From assembly GCF_001896205.1 (NCBI RefSeq), contig NZ_MPNU01000001.1, positions 487,050-551,049 of the forward strand: 64,000 nt of DNA. Reading direction: 5' to 3'. The first letter of the stretch is position 1. Each line of letters starts with the position of its first letter. Position numbers and translations under genes: made by a program. This document shows, one piece after another, positions 53,142 through 60,690 of the stretch. The notes beneath the pieces are model-generated. The model saw only the letters and a program-made list of their open reading frames with translations, did no database searches and had not been told where the DNA came from. This DNA is from Edwardsiella piscicida (GTDB lineage Bacteria; Pseudomonadota; Gammaproteobacteria; Enterobacterales; Enterobacteriaceae).

Positions 53142-53816
53142 ATGAACGTATTGCTTCTTGGGGCGACCGGTCTTATCGGGCGTGCGCTATTGACGCGGTT
53201 GACGTCGGAGCCCCGTGTTACCCAGATCTATGCGCCGACGCGTACGGCGCTGCCGGCGTCGGCCAAGCTGATTAACCCCGTCGGCGCAGATATCTGCCGG
53301 GCGATGCTGGAGTGGGATACCCCCTGTGACGTGGCCTTTTGCTGCCTGGGAACCACCCGCAAAGCGGCCGGCAGCGACAGCGACTTTCGCTATGTGGACT
53401 ACTCGCTGGTGGTCGAGTGCGGTGCGGTCGCGCTGCAGCACGGCTGCCGCCACTATGTGGTGGTCAGCGCGCTGGGAGCCAACGCCCAGTCGCCGTTTTT
53501 GTACAGCCGCACCAAGGGGGAGATGGAGCAGGCGTTAGAGCTGCAGGCCTGGCGACGGCTCTCTCTGCTGCGTCCCTCACTGCTGCAGGGAGAGCGGGCC
53601 AAGCCGCGCCTGCTGGAGCAGATCTCCGAGCCGCTATTTCGTCTGCTGCCGGAGAAATGGAAGGCGATCGAGGCAGACAGCGTGGCGCGTGCCATGCTGC
53701 ACTGTGCGCTGTATCCGGCGGAGTATCGTCTGCAGATCCTGGAGTCTGAGCAGGTGCAGCGTCTGGGCGAGACGGCGACGGGAGGGGCTGATACCGGCGC
53801 GGATCAGCGCAGGTAG
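53142..53816 (+). CDS. yraR: NAD(P)-binding oxidoreductase-like protein YraR
   Basis: The 224-residue protein (E. coli YraR 211) has an N-terminal Rossmann motif LLLGATGLIGRAL, then CCLGTTRKAAGS, VVVSALGANAQSPFLYSRTKGEME and LLRPSLLQGER, features of atypical short-chain dehydrogenases that bind NAD(P). The substrate is unknown. ATG 53142 has AGGAG 6 bases before. Its 3' end overlaps the convergent nrdG by 13 bases, giving a tail (ATGGADTGADQRR) not present in E. coli. Confidence 0.9.
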   Translation: MNVLLLGATGLIGRALLTRLTSEPRVTQIYAPTRTALPASAKLINPVGADICRAMLEWDTPCDVAFCCLGTTRKAAGSDSDFRYVDYSLVVECGAVALQHGCRHYVVVSALGANAQSPFLYSRTKGEMEQALELQAWRRLSLLRPSLLQGERAKPRLLEQISEPLFRLLPEKWKAIEADSVARAMLHCALYPAEYRLQILESEQVQRLGETATGGADTGADQRR

Positions 53817-54268
53817 TGGACGATTTGATTGCTGCTGCCGCGCCAGATCAGCATGGGATCTTTGAGATCCTGTACAAACTTGCCGTCCACCAAGACATTG
53901 ATCAGCGCCACCACGGCCTGCTGCTCCGCCGTGAGCTCCTCTAGGCGATAGCCCGTCCACAGCCAGATGTCTTTGCCGCGGCACTCGGTGCGAACCCGCT
54001 GTACCAGGTGCAGGATCGTTGCCACGTTGTGCGGGTGCAGCGGGTCACCGCCCGAGAGGGAGAGTCCCTGATGGTTAATCCGGGTATCGTTGAGATCGGC
54101 AATGATGCGATCCTCCAGCGCCGTCGTAAAGGGTACGCCGGAGTCCAGGCGCCAGGTGGCTTTGTTATAGCAGCCGGGGCACTGGTGGACGCAGCCCGCA
54201 ACGAACAGCGTGCAGCGGGTGCCCGGGCCGTTGACGACATCGACCGGATAATACTGATGGTAATTCAT
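53804..54268 (-). CDS. nrdG: Anaerobic ribonucleotide reductase activase NrdG
   Basis: The 154-residue protein equals E. coli NrdG. It is a radical-SAM enzyme with the cluster motif CVHQCPGC (Cys26, 30, 33) and GLSLSGGDPLHP. It forms the glycyl radical on NrdD in the absence of oxygen. ATG 54268 gives MNYHQYYPVDVVNGPGTRC; a 12-residue upstream extension is not supported by the family. It lies 83 bases after nrdD in the same operon. Confidence 0.97.
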   Translation of the reverse strand: MNYHQYYPVDVVNGPGTRCTLFVAGCVHQCPGCYNKATWRLDSGVPFTTALEDRIIADLNDTRINHQGLSLSGGDPLHPHNVATILHLVQRVRTECRGKDIWLWTGYRLEELTAEQQAVVALINVLVDGKFVQDLKDPMLIWRGSSNQIVHYLR

Positions 54269-54351
54269 GATGTTTGTCCTGCGGGGCGCCCCCCGCAAAA
54301 GCAACCGGGCAGCGGGCTGCCCGGGATGGGATGACGATCGCCTAGGCGCGT

Positions 54352-56490
54352 TTAACCTATCTGACCGTTGTTCAGATGCTTGATGCGGCGCTTCACTTCT
54401 TCCTGCTTGCCGGCGTTGAACGGACGCGCATCCGGGCTGCCCAGATAACCGCAGACGCGGCGGATAACCGACACCTTGGTGGAGTCATGGTTACCGCATT
54501 TCGGGCAGGTAAAGCCTTTGCTGGTACACTCAAACTCACCGGTATAGCCGCACTCATAGCACTCATCGATCGGCGTGTTGGTTCCGTAGTAGGGGACTCG
54601 GCTATAGCTGTAGTCCCAGACATCCTCCAGCGCCTTCAGGTTGTGCTGCAGGTTAGGATATTCGCCGTAGCAGATGAATCCACCGTTAGCCAGCGGCGGA
54701 TACGGCGCCTCAAAGTCCAGCTTGTCGTAGGGGTTGACCTGCTTTTCCACGTCCAGATGGAAGCTGTTGGTGTAATAGCCCTTGTCGGTGACCCCCTCAA
54801 CGAGGCCAAACTCGGCGGTATCCAGTCGGCAGAAACGGTCGCACAGGTTTTCACTCGGCGTGCTGTACAGGCTGAAGGCATAGCCGGTCTCCTGTTTCCA
54901 GGTATCGGTAGCCTGACGCAGACGCTCGACGATGGCGATCGCCTTGGCGCGCAGCGCCGCGTCGTCAAAAACGTGCGTCTGGGTGCCAAACAGGGCGTTG
55001 ATGGTCTCATGGATCCCGATATAGCCCAGCGATACGGAGGCGCGGCCATTTTTAAAGATGTCGGCGATGGCGTCATCCGCTTTCAGGCGCACGCCGCAGG
55101 CCCCTTCCATATACAGGATCGGCGCAACGCGGGCCTTCACCCCTTCCAGACGCGCGATGCGGGTCATCAGCGCCTTGCGAGCCAGCGCCAAACGGCGGTC
55201 GAGCAGTTTCCAGAAGGCCGCCTCATCACCCTGCGCCTCCAGCGCAATGCGCGGCAGGTTAAGGCTGATGACCCCCAGGTTATTACGCCCGTCGTGGATC
55301 ATCTCGCCGTTCTCTTCGTAGACGCCAAGGAAGCTGCGGCAGCCCATCGGGGTCTTGAAGGAGCCGGTGACGTTGACGACCTGATCGTAGTTGAGAATGT
55401 CCGGATACATGCGTTTGCTGGCGCACTCAAGGGCCAGCTGCTTGATATCGTAGTTCGGGTCGCCGAATTTGTGATTGAGGCCGTCGCGAATAGCGAATAC
55501 CAGCTTGGGGAATACCGCGGTCTTGCGGTTTTTACCCAGGCCAGCGATACGGTTCTTCAGGATCGACTGCTGGATCATCCGCGACTCCCAGCTGGTGCCC
55601 AGCCCGAAGCCAAAGGTGACAAACGGAGTCTGCCCGTTGGCGGTATGCAGGGTATTTACCTCATACTCCAGCGACTGGAACGCATCGTAGCACTCTTTCT
55701 CGGTACGCGCGTGGGCATAGCCTTCTACGTCGGGGATATTCCACTGCTCGGCGATTTGGCGATGCTTGGCGAAGCTGGCGCTGACGAAGGGAGCCAGCAC
55801 CTCATCAATGCGGTTGATGGTCGTTCCGCCATAGATATGGCTGGCAACCTGCGCGATGATCTGTGCGGTAACGGCGGTGGCGGTAGAGATGGATTTCGGC
55901 CGCTCGATTTCTGCGTTACCCATCTTAAAGCCGTTGGTCAGCATGCCTTTCAGATCGATCAGCATACAGTTGAACATGGGAAAGAACGGCGAATAGTCGA
56001 GATCGTGGTAGTGGATCTCTCCGCGCTCATGGGCCTGCACCACGTCACGCGGCAGCAAATGCTGTTTGGCATAGTGTTTGGCGACGATCCCCGCCAGCAG
56101 ATCGCGCTGGGTTGGGATAACCTTACTGTCTTTGTTGGCGTTCTCATTGAGCAGGGCCGCGTTGCTCTGTTCGATCAGTCCGCGAATATCCTGATTAAGA
56201 CGGCCACGCTGCTCACGGGCAACGTCACGATCGTGACGGTACTCGATATAGGCGCGCGCAAGCTGCTTATAGTTGCCCGCCATCAGTTGGTTTTCTACGG
56301 CGTGCTGGATGTCGTTGATATCCACACGCTCGCGATCGGCCATCTGCATAGCGACTACGCGGGCAACGGTTGCGCAGTAATCGGCATCATCCACGTCAGC
56401 GGCCAGCGCTGCACGCAGCACCGCTTCCTTGATACGCTGTTCGTTGAAGGGTACCTGACAACCGTCCCGTTTAATCACTATAGGTTTCAC
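54352..56490 (-). CDS. nrdD: Anaerobic ribonucleoside-triphosphate reductase NrdD
   Basis: The 712-residue enzyme equals E. coli NrdD. It has an N-terminal ATP-cone (VIKRDGCQVPFNEQRIKEA), the catalytic core, a zinc-ribbon (CYECGYTGEFECTSKGFTCPKCG, four Cys) and the glycyl-radical motif RRVCGYLGSPDARPF near the C-terminus. It reduces ribonucleoside triphosphates with formate in anaerobic cells. I chose GTG 56490, with AGGAG 9 bases upstream; an in-frame ATG at 56526 would add 12 residues. NrdR and FNR sites lie upstream. Confidence 0.97.
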   Translation of the reverse strand: MKPIVIKRDGCQVPFNEQRIKEAVLRAALAADVDDADYCATVARVVAMQMADRERVDINDIQHAVENQLMAGNYKQLARAYIEYRHDRDVAREQRGRLNQDIRGLIEQSNAALLNENANKDSKVIPTQRDLLAGIVAKHYAKQHLLPRDVVQAHERGEIHYHDLDYSPFFPMFNCMLIDLKGMLTNGFKMGNAEIERPKSISTATAVTAQIIAQVASHIYGGTTINRIDEVLAPFVSASFAKHRQIAEQWNIPDVEGYAHARTEKECYDAFQSLEYEVNTLHTANGQTPFVTFGFGLGTSWESRMIQQSILKNRIAGLGKNRKTAVFPKLVFAIRDGLNHKFGDPNYDIKQLALECASKRMYPDILNYDQVVNVTGSFKTPMGCRSFLGVYEENGEMIHDGRNNLGVISLNLPRIALEAQGDEAAFWKLLDRRLALARKALMTRIARLEGVKARVAPILYMEGACGVRLKADDAIADIFKNGRASVSLGYIGIHETINALFGTQTHVFDDAALRAKAIAIVERLRQATDTWKQETGYAFSLYSTPSENLCDRFCRLDTAEFGLVEGVTDKGYYTNSFHLDVEKQVNPYDKLDFEAPYPPLANGGFICYGEYPNLQHNLKALEDVWDYSYSRVPYYGTNTPIDECYECGYTGEFECTSKGFTCPKCGNHDSTKVSVIRRVCGYLGSPDARPFNAGKQEEVKRRIKHLNNGQIG

Positions 56491-56599
56491 CGTTTTCTCG
56501 CTCCTGTGATTGTGGTGTGCATCCATCTACCGGTTATCCACAGCACAAAGCCGCGTGAAATCAGGCTTTACGCGCGTTGTGTGGATGCTTTGTGGATAA

Positions 56600-56647
56600 C
56601 TACTATATATAGGTGTTCGTTTACGTCAGAGACACTATATATGGGAA
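56600..56647 (-). promoter_or_regulatory. Paired NrdR boxes upstream of nrdD
   Basis: Two AT-rich palindromic elements share the NrdR core: CTATATATAG at 56603-56612 and ACACTATATAT at 56632-56642. Their centres are about 32 bases apart, three helical turns, the spacing typical of NrdR box pairs. NrdR represses ribonucleotide reductase genes in response to dATP/ATP. Confidence 0.75.
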
Positions 56648-56672
56648 TGGCGATTTGATAAAGTAAATTTTA

Positions 56673-56686
56673 TTGACCTGAATCAA
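56673..56686 (-). promoter_or_regulatory. FNR box upstream of nrdDG
   Basis: TTGACCTGAATCAA matches the FNR consensus TTGAT-N4-ATCAA at nine of ten positions. FNR activates nrdDG without oxygen in E. coli. It lies 187 bases upstream of the nrdD start codon and 26 bases upstream of the NrdR boxes. Confidence 0.75.
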
Positions 56687-56899
56687 TGATTTTTAGCATC
56701 GGTAGAATCGTTATACAGAGGGTGATCAGCACCGTTTTTTAATAATGTAATAATGATTTTTTGTATAAAAAATGCGCTAATGGTCACGTGGGGTAGGCTA
56801 TGGGCGCATATGTACCCCCGCATCAGCGCGGGAACGCGTGGTGGGTAAGGGGGCATCAGCGACGCGCAGCGGGTCCGTACGCGAAGATGCCGGCGGCGA
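56687..56899. other. Intergenic region nrdD-yqjK
   Basis: The part from 56687 to 56790 is AT-rich promoter-type DNA and the part from 56790 to 56899 is GC-rich downstream DNA of yqjK. I see no terminator with a T tract for yqjK and no credible gene; a frame on the plus strand at 56800-57075 mostly mirrors yqjK. Confidence 0.35.
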
Positions 56900-57187
56900 T
56901 CATGGGTAGAAGGTGCGGCGTGCCAAACGCAGGGTGCTCCACAGGCCTACGGCCCGTTTTATACCGCTTAGCAGACGGGAGGGATGACGGGCGGCGTAAA
57001 CGGCGGCCAGGCCAGCGGCCAGCGACAGGGTACGCCGCAGACGCCACAGCGTGGTCAGGGTGCGGTCCACGTTGATACACAGCCGCTCGGCGCGCAGCGA
57101 TTCGGTATGCAGATCCACGCGCTGCTGCGCGATTTTTTGCAGCAGCCGCGCTTTTTCAGCGGCCAAGGACTGACGTTGGCGGTTCAT
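56900..57187 (-). CDS. yqjK: YqjK-like protein
   Basis: The 95-residue protein is rich in Arg and Leu and starts MNRQRQSLAAEKARLLQKIA, with a helical first half and a moderately hydrophobic segment TLSLAAGLAAVYAARHP at about 54-70. It corresponds to E. coli YqjK, encoded after yqjE. Its function is unknown. Its ATG overlaps the yqjE stop by four bases (ATGA), so it is coupled to yqjE. Confidence 0.82.
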   Translation of the reverse strand: MNRQRQSLAAEKARLLQKIAQQRVDLHTESLRAERLCINVDRTLTTLWRLRRTLSLAAGLAAVYAARHPSRLLSGIKRAVGLWSTLRLARRTFYP

Positions 57188-57588
57188 GGCTTCTCCCGAC
57201 GCTCCAGCAGCTGACGATCGATCTCAAGCTGTTTGCGGGTGGCCAGCAAAAAGGTAGAGCGGCGCGCTTTTGTCAGCGTCCAGATCGCGCCGACGCAGGC
57301 CAGCAGCAGCAGCAGAGCGGTGGCTATCCCTAAGGCCATCAGGCGATAGGCTGGCTCGACGGCCCAAAACAGCAGTACCAGCAGGCACATCAAACCGAAG
57401 GCGGTAAACAAGAGCGTGACGCCAGCCATCAGCAGCAGCTGAATGAGGTTGGCTTTCTCCTCTTCCAGCTCGACAACCGCCAGGCGTAAACGGGTTTCCG
57501 TCATACCGACCAGCAGGGTGACGATGCGTCGGGCTGTACCCAGGATCCCGGCGGCGGAATCCTGGGTGGGGGAGGTGTCGCCTGCCAT
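57184..57588 (-). CDS. yqjE: Inner-membrane protein YqjE (phage holin family III-like)
   Basis: The 134-residue protein has two adjacent hydrophobic segments (LIQLLLMAGVTLLFTAFGLMCLLVLL, about 48-75, written here only in outline; and LMALGIATALLLLLACVGAIW, about 84-104) with polar ends, the YqjE/DUF1469 pattern. Its role is unknown; it may work with the membrane-anchored ribosome-binding YqjD. Its start shares one base with the yqjD stop (TAATG), and its end overlaps yqjK. Confidence 0.88.
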   Translation of the reverse strand: MAGDTSPTQDSAAGILGTARRIVTLLVGMTETRLRLAVVELEEEKANLIQLLLMAGVTLLFTAFGLMCLLVLLFWAVEPAYRLMALGIATALLLLLACVGAIWTLTKARRSTFLLATRKQLEIDRQLLERREKP

Positions 57589-57893
57589 TAGCGACGGGCC
57601 AGCAGCACGCCAAGCACGACGCCGACGGCGGCGCCGATGCCAACGCCGGTCCAGGGATTATCCCGGACATAGTCATCGGCTCGCCCGGCCATTTCCCGGG
57701 TCTGGGTCGCCACGTTTTCACCGGCCTGGCTCAGGCGTTCACGGCTGTTGTGCAGCGCGTCATGGGCGCGGGCGCGCAGTTTTTCCAGTTCGGCCTTGGG
57801 CTTATCGGTGGATGAGTTGAGCACATCTTCCAGCGCGTCAGCCAGGGACTTCAGCTCGGCACGCAGATGTTCAGCGGTGGAATCGTTAGTCAT
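57588..57893 (-). CDS. yqjD: Ribosome-associated membrane-anchored protein YqjD (ElaB/YgaM family)
   Basis: The 101-residue DUF883 protein has a helical N-terminal two thirds (EHLRAELKSLADALEDVL) and a C-terminal membrane anchor (WTGVGIGAAVGVVLGVLLARR). E. coli YqjD binds stationary-phase ribosomes at the membrane. It is the first gene of yqjD-yqjE-yqjK here, with one-base and four-base overlaps. yqjC, which precedes yqjD in E. coli, is absent. Confidence 0.92.
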   Translation of the reverse strand: MTNDSTAEHLRAELKSLADALEDVLNSSTDKPKAELEKLRARAHDALHNSRERLSQAGENVATQTREMAGRADDYVRDNPWTGVGIGAAVGVVLGVLLARR

Positions 57894-58165
57894 TCTTACG
57901 CTCCTTCACGTTACTGATTAGGACTTTCAACATAGCGGGCTTTTACAGAGAGTGCAAAGGGTATAGCTAGATAACATTCTGTAATAACTTAGCTTTGTCG
58001 TCATATATTGTAGACGGTCAGCGTCGCGCCGCAGGGATTCTGCCAGGCAGAGATCGCCCCTCCATCCTCTATCATAGTTGTTCTTGGGCACCCTATGGGC
58101 GGAAATAATCTCACTTTTAGCCCAAGCGGGAGGAGCGGTGCGGGAAAGTCTCTTCCCGCCGGGGA
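57894..58165. other. Intergenic region yqjD-mzrA
   Basis: This 272-base gap lies where E. coli has yqjC. It is AT-rich from 57955 to 58015, probably the yqjD promoter on the minus strand. No yqjC-like frame is seen on either strand. Confidence 0.35.
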
Positions 58166-58579
58166 TTAGCTGTTGCGGCCAGCGCTGTAAGAAAGGGCGG
58201 CGGCGGGGCGTTCGCTCTTATGAAACAGCGAGCGATGCAGGATTTTATCAGCGATGCTATAGCCGGGCGGCAGCTCACGCTGCAGCACCTGCAGCGCCAG
58301 CGCCTGCTGTTCGGGGTGCGCCAGACGTACCACCAGCCCCTCCCTGTCCGGGGTGATGCTGGTGATGCTGACGCCGTTCTCGTCCAGCTTTTGATAGACA
58401 AAAAAGCCGTCGGGCGTGGCCAGGCCGCTGTGGGTCGCCCGGATCTGCAGGGAGACCTCTTTATGGCCCAGCTGCGGTAAGATCACCGCCGTGAGGGCGG
58501 CGACGATGAACAGCAGTAGGCCCAACATGCGTTTCCAACCCTGCCGACGGGTAAATGGCTGTGAGTTTGCCTGGTTCAC
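58166..58579 (-). CDS. mzrA: EnvZ/OmpR modulator MzrA (YqjB)
   Basis: The 137-residue protein (E. coli 127) has an N-terminal membrane anchor ([20 protein letters not shown], about 18-37) and a small periplasmic domain with [26 protein letters not shown]. coli MzrA interacts with EnvZ and raises OmpR output. The start is GTG 58579 with GAGGA 6 bases upstream, only one base after the yqjA stop. The C-terminal 30 residues diverge. Gene order yqjA-mzrA is as in E. coli. Confidence 0.88.
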   Translation of the reverse strand: MNQANSQPFTRRQGWKRMLGLLLFIVAALTAVILPQLGHKEVSLQIRATHSGLATPDGFFVYQKLDENGVSITSITPDREGLVVRLAHPEQQALALQVLQRELPPGYSIADKILHRSLFHKSERPAAALSYSAGRNS

Positions 58580-58580
58580 G

Positions 58581-59261
58581 TCATTTCCTCGGGCTTTTAC
58601 CGGTGGCATGGGCGTGTTTTTTCCGCCACAGCACCAGCAGGGAACCGCACAGGCCAAAGACCAGCAGCACCAGCGGCAGCAGCATCAGCAGGTTCATCAG
58701 CTGATCCTCATAGCGTAGGAACAGCGGCGTTTTGCCCAGCACATAGCCCAGGGAGCTTAGGATCAACACCCACAGCAGGCCGCTTATCCAGTTGAAGAAC
58801 TGAAAGCGCGGACCGTTCAGCCCGGAGAGGCCGGCAATCAGCGGCAGAAGGGTGCGAACGAAGGCGAGAAAGCGCCCAATCAATAGCGCGGCCAGGCCAT
58901 GGCGATGGAACAGCTGGTGAGCACGCTGATGGTAGTGGGCGGGCAGATGTGAAAGCCATTTCTGGACTAAGTGGGTATTGCCCAGCCAGCGTCCCTGTAG
59001 GTAGCCCACCCAGCAGCCGAGGCTGGCGGCGGAGGTCAGCACCAGCAGCGTCAGCGGAAAATCCATGGTATCGCGGGCGATCAGCACCCCGACCAAAATA
59101 AGCAGACTGTCTCCGGGCAGGAAAGCCGCTGGCAGCAGGCCGTTTTCCAGAAAAAGGATCACGAACAGAATGCCGTAAATCGTCCAGACCAGCGAAGGGT
59201 TCGCCAGCGTCTCATAGTCCTGATGCCACAGGGCAGTGATTAATTCTCTAATAATATCCAT
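58581..59261 (-). CDS. yqjA: DedA-family membrane protein YqjA
   Basis: The 226-residue protein (E. coli 220) has the DedA features: [20 protein letters not shown] with the key Glu and Asp, and [19 protein letters not shown] with two conserved Arg. E. coli YqjA and its relative YghB are proton-dependent membrane proteins needed for drug and alkaline resistance and normal envelope stress response; lipid flipping is proposed for the family. ATG 59261 follows TAGGAA. mzrA starts one base after its stop. Confidence 0.95.
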   Translation of the reverse strand: MDIIRELITALWHQDYETLANPSLVWTIYGILFVILFLENGLLPAAFLPGDSLLILVGVLIARDTMDFPLTLLVLTSAASLGCWVGYLQGRWLGNTHLVQKWLSHLPAHYHQRAHQLFHRHGLAALLIGRFLAFVRTLLPLIAGLSGLNGPRFQFFNWISGLLWVLILSSLGYVLGKTPLFLRYEDQLMNLLMLLPLVLLVFGLCGSLLVLWRKKHAHATGKSPRK

Positions 59262-59361
59262 CGCGAATTCCTAGCAGAAACCTCGGAGATCGTTTGCCGG
59301 TCTGGCGCTGTGATAGCGCCGGGCGATCCGCTAACGTATCACCTGATACAACACCGTCAGT

Positions 59362-59826
59362 TTAGGCGAGCGCTGGGTGATAGGTGACCTGACCGCGGTA
59401 AAGGATATTACTCTCTTTCCATCCCCCCAGCCGATTTTGGTGGGGCGGTAGCTGCAGCGTTCGCAGCAGAATGCGCGATAGGCGCGCATAGTGGCCGTCG
59501 TTGCCCGGCGCCTGGGGGCGATAGGGCTGACGGGTCTCCGGCGGCGGGACGTCCGGTGGGATAAGGCCGTTGCGCACCACCTCGCTGCCGCCGCAGATAT
59601 GCAGTCGGATCAGCGCGGTGATCTTACGATTGTGCGGTATCCGGCTCAGGCAGTGGCTGCCCGCCGGATCGCGGTAGTTTTCGCTGAAGACCGCCGTATT
59701 GCAGGGAAACTGGCTCAGCGGAAGCGTGGTGACGGCCTGAGAATGCCATGCGCCTATTTTGCCGATGGCCGTGGCGGCCCAGCAACACAGTAACAGCAGC
59801 AGAGAGGCAGAGGTTACACGCTTCAA
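59362..59826 (-). CDS. Unrecognised secreted protein beside crcB
   Basis: I do not recognise this 154-residue protein. A signal peptide (MKRVTSASLLLLLCCWAATA, cleaved near residue 20) precedes a polar, Pro- and Arg-rich mature part with three cysteines (FPCNT, SHCLS, HICGG) and a low-complexity Pro stretch near IPPDVPPPETRQPYRPQAPG. It would be exported to the periplasm or beyond. The start codon is TTG 59826 with GGAAA upstream, so expression may be low. It stands between yqjA and crcB, where E. coli has nothing. A real gene is likely but not proven. Confidence 0.55.
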   Translation of the reverse strand: MKRVTSASLLLLLCCWAATAIGKIGAWHSQAVTTLPLSQFPCNTAVFSENYRDPAGSHCLSRIPHNRKITALIRLHICGGSEVVRNGLIPPDVPPPETRQPYRPQAPGNDGHYARLSRILLRTLQLPPHQNRLGGWKESNILYRGQVTYHPALA

Positions 59827-59947
59827 TATTTTGTCGTTTCCGGATACAGACAGAAAAACAGGCGCTCACTTTAGCAAAATCGCCCACCTGGAGACAGCAC
59901 AAAATGGGGGTTTCCTGGCCAAATCAGGTGAAATCCGATGTTTTTTC

Positions 59948-59978
59948 TCCGGCGGTTTTGTCCTACAAAATCGCCGGA
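59948..59978. repeat. 14-pair inverted repeat downstream of crcB
   Basis: TCCGGCGGTTTTGT pairs with ACAAAATCGCCGGA (one G-T pair) around CCT. It lies 39 bases after the crcB stop. There is no T tract after the stem on the minus strand, so it is not a standard terminator, though it could stabilise the 3' end of the crcB transcript. Confidence 0.6.
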
Positions 59979-60016
59979 ATGGACTGATATGGCGCGGATT
60001 ATCCGCTGCCAGCGCG

Positions 60017-60406
60017 TCAGGCGCTGCGGGACAGTAACAGATAGTAACCTGCGCTCACGGCCGCCATACACAGGATCAGATTGAGTACGACGTTTAGCAT
60101 CGCCTTCATCCAGAAACCTTCGCTAAACAGGGCGAATGTATCAAACGAGAAGGTGGAAAAGGTGGTCAGCGCACCGAGAAAGCCAACGCCAATCAGCGGG
60201 CGCCAGTGCGGCGCGATCAGGGTACCGCTGTTCAGCATTGAGACCAACGCCCCCATGATGAAGCAGCCAATGACGTTGACCGTGAGCGTGGCGTAGGGAA
60301 AACCGCTGCCAAACCACGCGCTGAACCAGTTGGTGATTTGAAAACGGCTAATGGCGCCGAGCGCGCCGCCGCAGGCGACGACCAGCAGCGTGAGGCCATA
60401 ATTCAT
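60017..60406 (-). CDS. crcB: Fluoride ion channel CrcB (Fluc)
   Basis: The 129-residue protein has four hydrophobic segments and the Fluc signatures: GGALGAISRF at the start, the pore Asn in TVNVIGCFIMG and GFLGALTTFSTFSFD with the Phe-box residues. Two copies form a dual-topology channel that exports fluoride. ATG 60406 has AAAGGAG 7 bases upstream. It is preceded by a 240-base leader holding a fluoride riboswitch. E. coli crcB lies in another region of the chromosome (near tatE/pagP), so its place beside exuR is unusual. Confidence 0.96.
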   Translation of the reverse strand: MNYGLTLLVVACGGALGAISRFQITNWFSAWFGSGFPYATLTVNVIGCFIMGALVSMLNSGTLIAPHWRPLIGVGFLGALTTFSTFSFDTFALFSEGFWMKAMLNVVLNLILCMAAVSAGYYLLLSRSA

Positions 60407-60513
60407 GGCAGACTCCTTTACAAACCTAAGCTGGGGGAATGCGCAGGCCACGGAAAACGATCTCGCCGGGCAAACGCAGGCCACCCATTAATTAATGGGA
60501 AACACACCGTTTT

Positions 60514-60648
60514 GCCAGGCGTCATCAGCACAGGATTAGGCGAGGTCGCTCGCTACGACGGCAGTGCGACCCATATCGGCTCGCGCTGCCGGCTATCCCC
60601 GGCGGTTTTTAATTCATTTTTTGAATTAAAGGTGGAACACCATCACCG
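60514..60648 (-). promoter_or_regulatory. Fluoride riboswitch (crcB motif) with enlarged P3
   Basis: On the minus strand: CGGTGATGGTGTTCCACC at 60648-60631 (P1 with the GATGGTGTTC loop), a perfect eight-pair P2 hairpin at 60630-60608, the conserved AACCGCC at 60607-60601, and GCTGATGACGCC at 60529-60518. These are the invariant blocks of the crcB motif in the right order. The loop GGTGTT can pair with GACGCC to form the pseudoknot (two G-T pairs). Between AACCGCC and GCTGATGAC lie 71 bases forming extra hairpins. The gene downstream is crcB. Confidence 0.88.
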
Positions 60649-60654
60649 GTAGAT

Positions 60655-60684
60655 ATTATAGGAGCCTATTTATCTCAGATACAA
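60655..60684 (-). promoter_or_regulatory. Promoter of the crcB riboswitch
   Basis: The minus strand has a perfect -10 box TATAAT at 60660-60655 and TTGTAT at 60684-60679, spaced by 18 bases. Transcription would begin about 7 bases later, right at the start of the riboswitch. It lies just after the exuR stop. Confidence 0.7.
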
Positions 60685-60690
60685 TGGGGA

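Noticed and set aside
54376..56658. 760-codon open frame on the plus strand opposite nrdD
   Set aside because: It mirrors nrdD in a GC-rich codon pattern, has no family features, and nrdD itself is fully convincing.
56800..57075. 91-codon frame on the plus strand over yqjK
   Set aside because: Mostly antisense to yqjK, with unusual composition.
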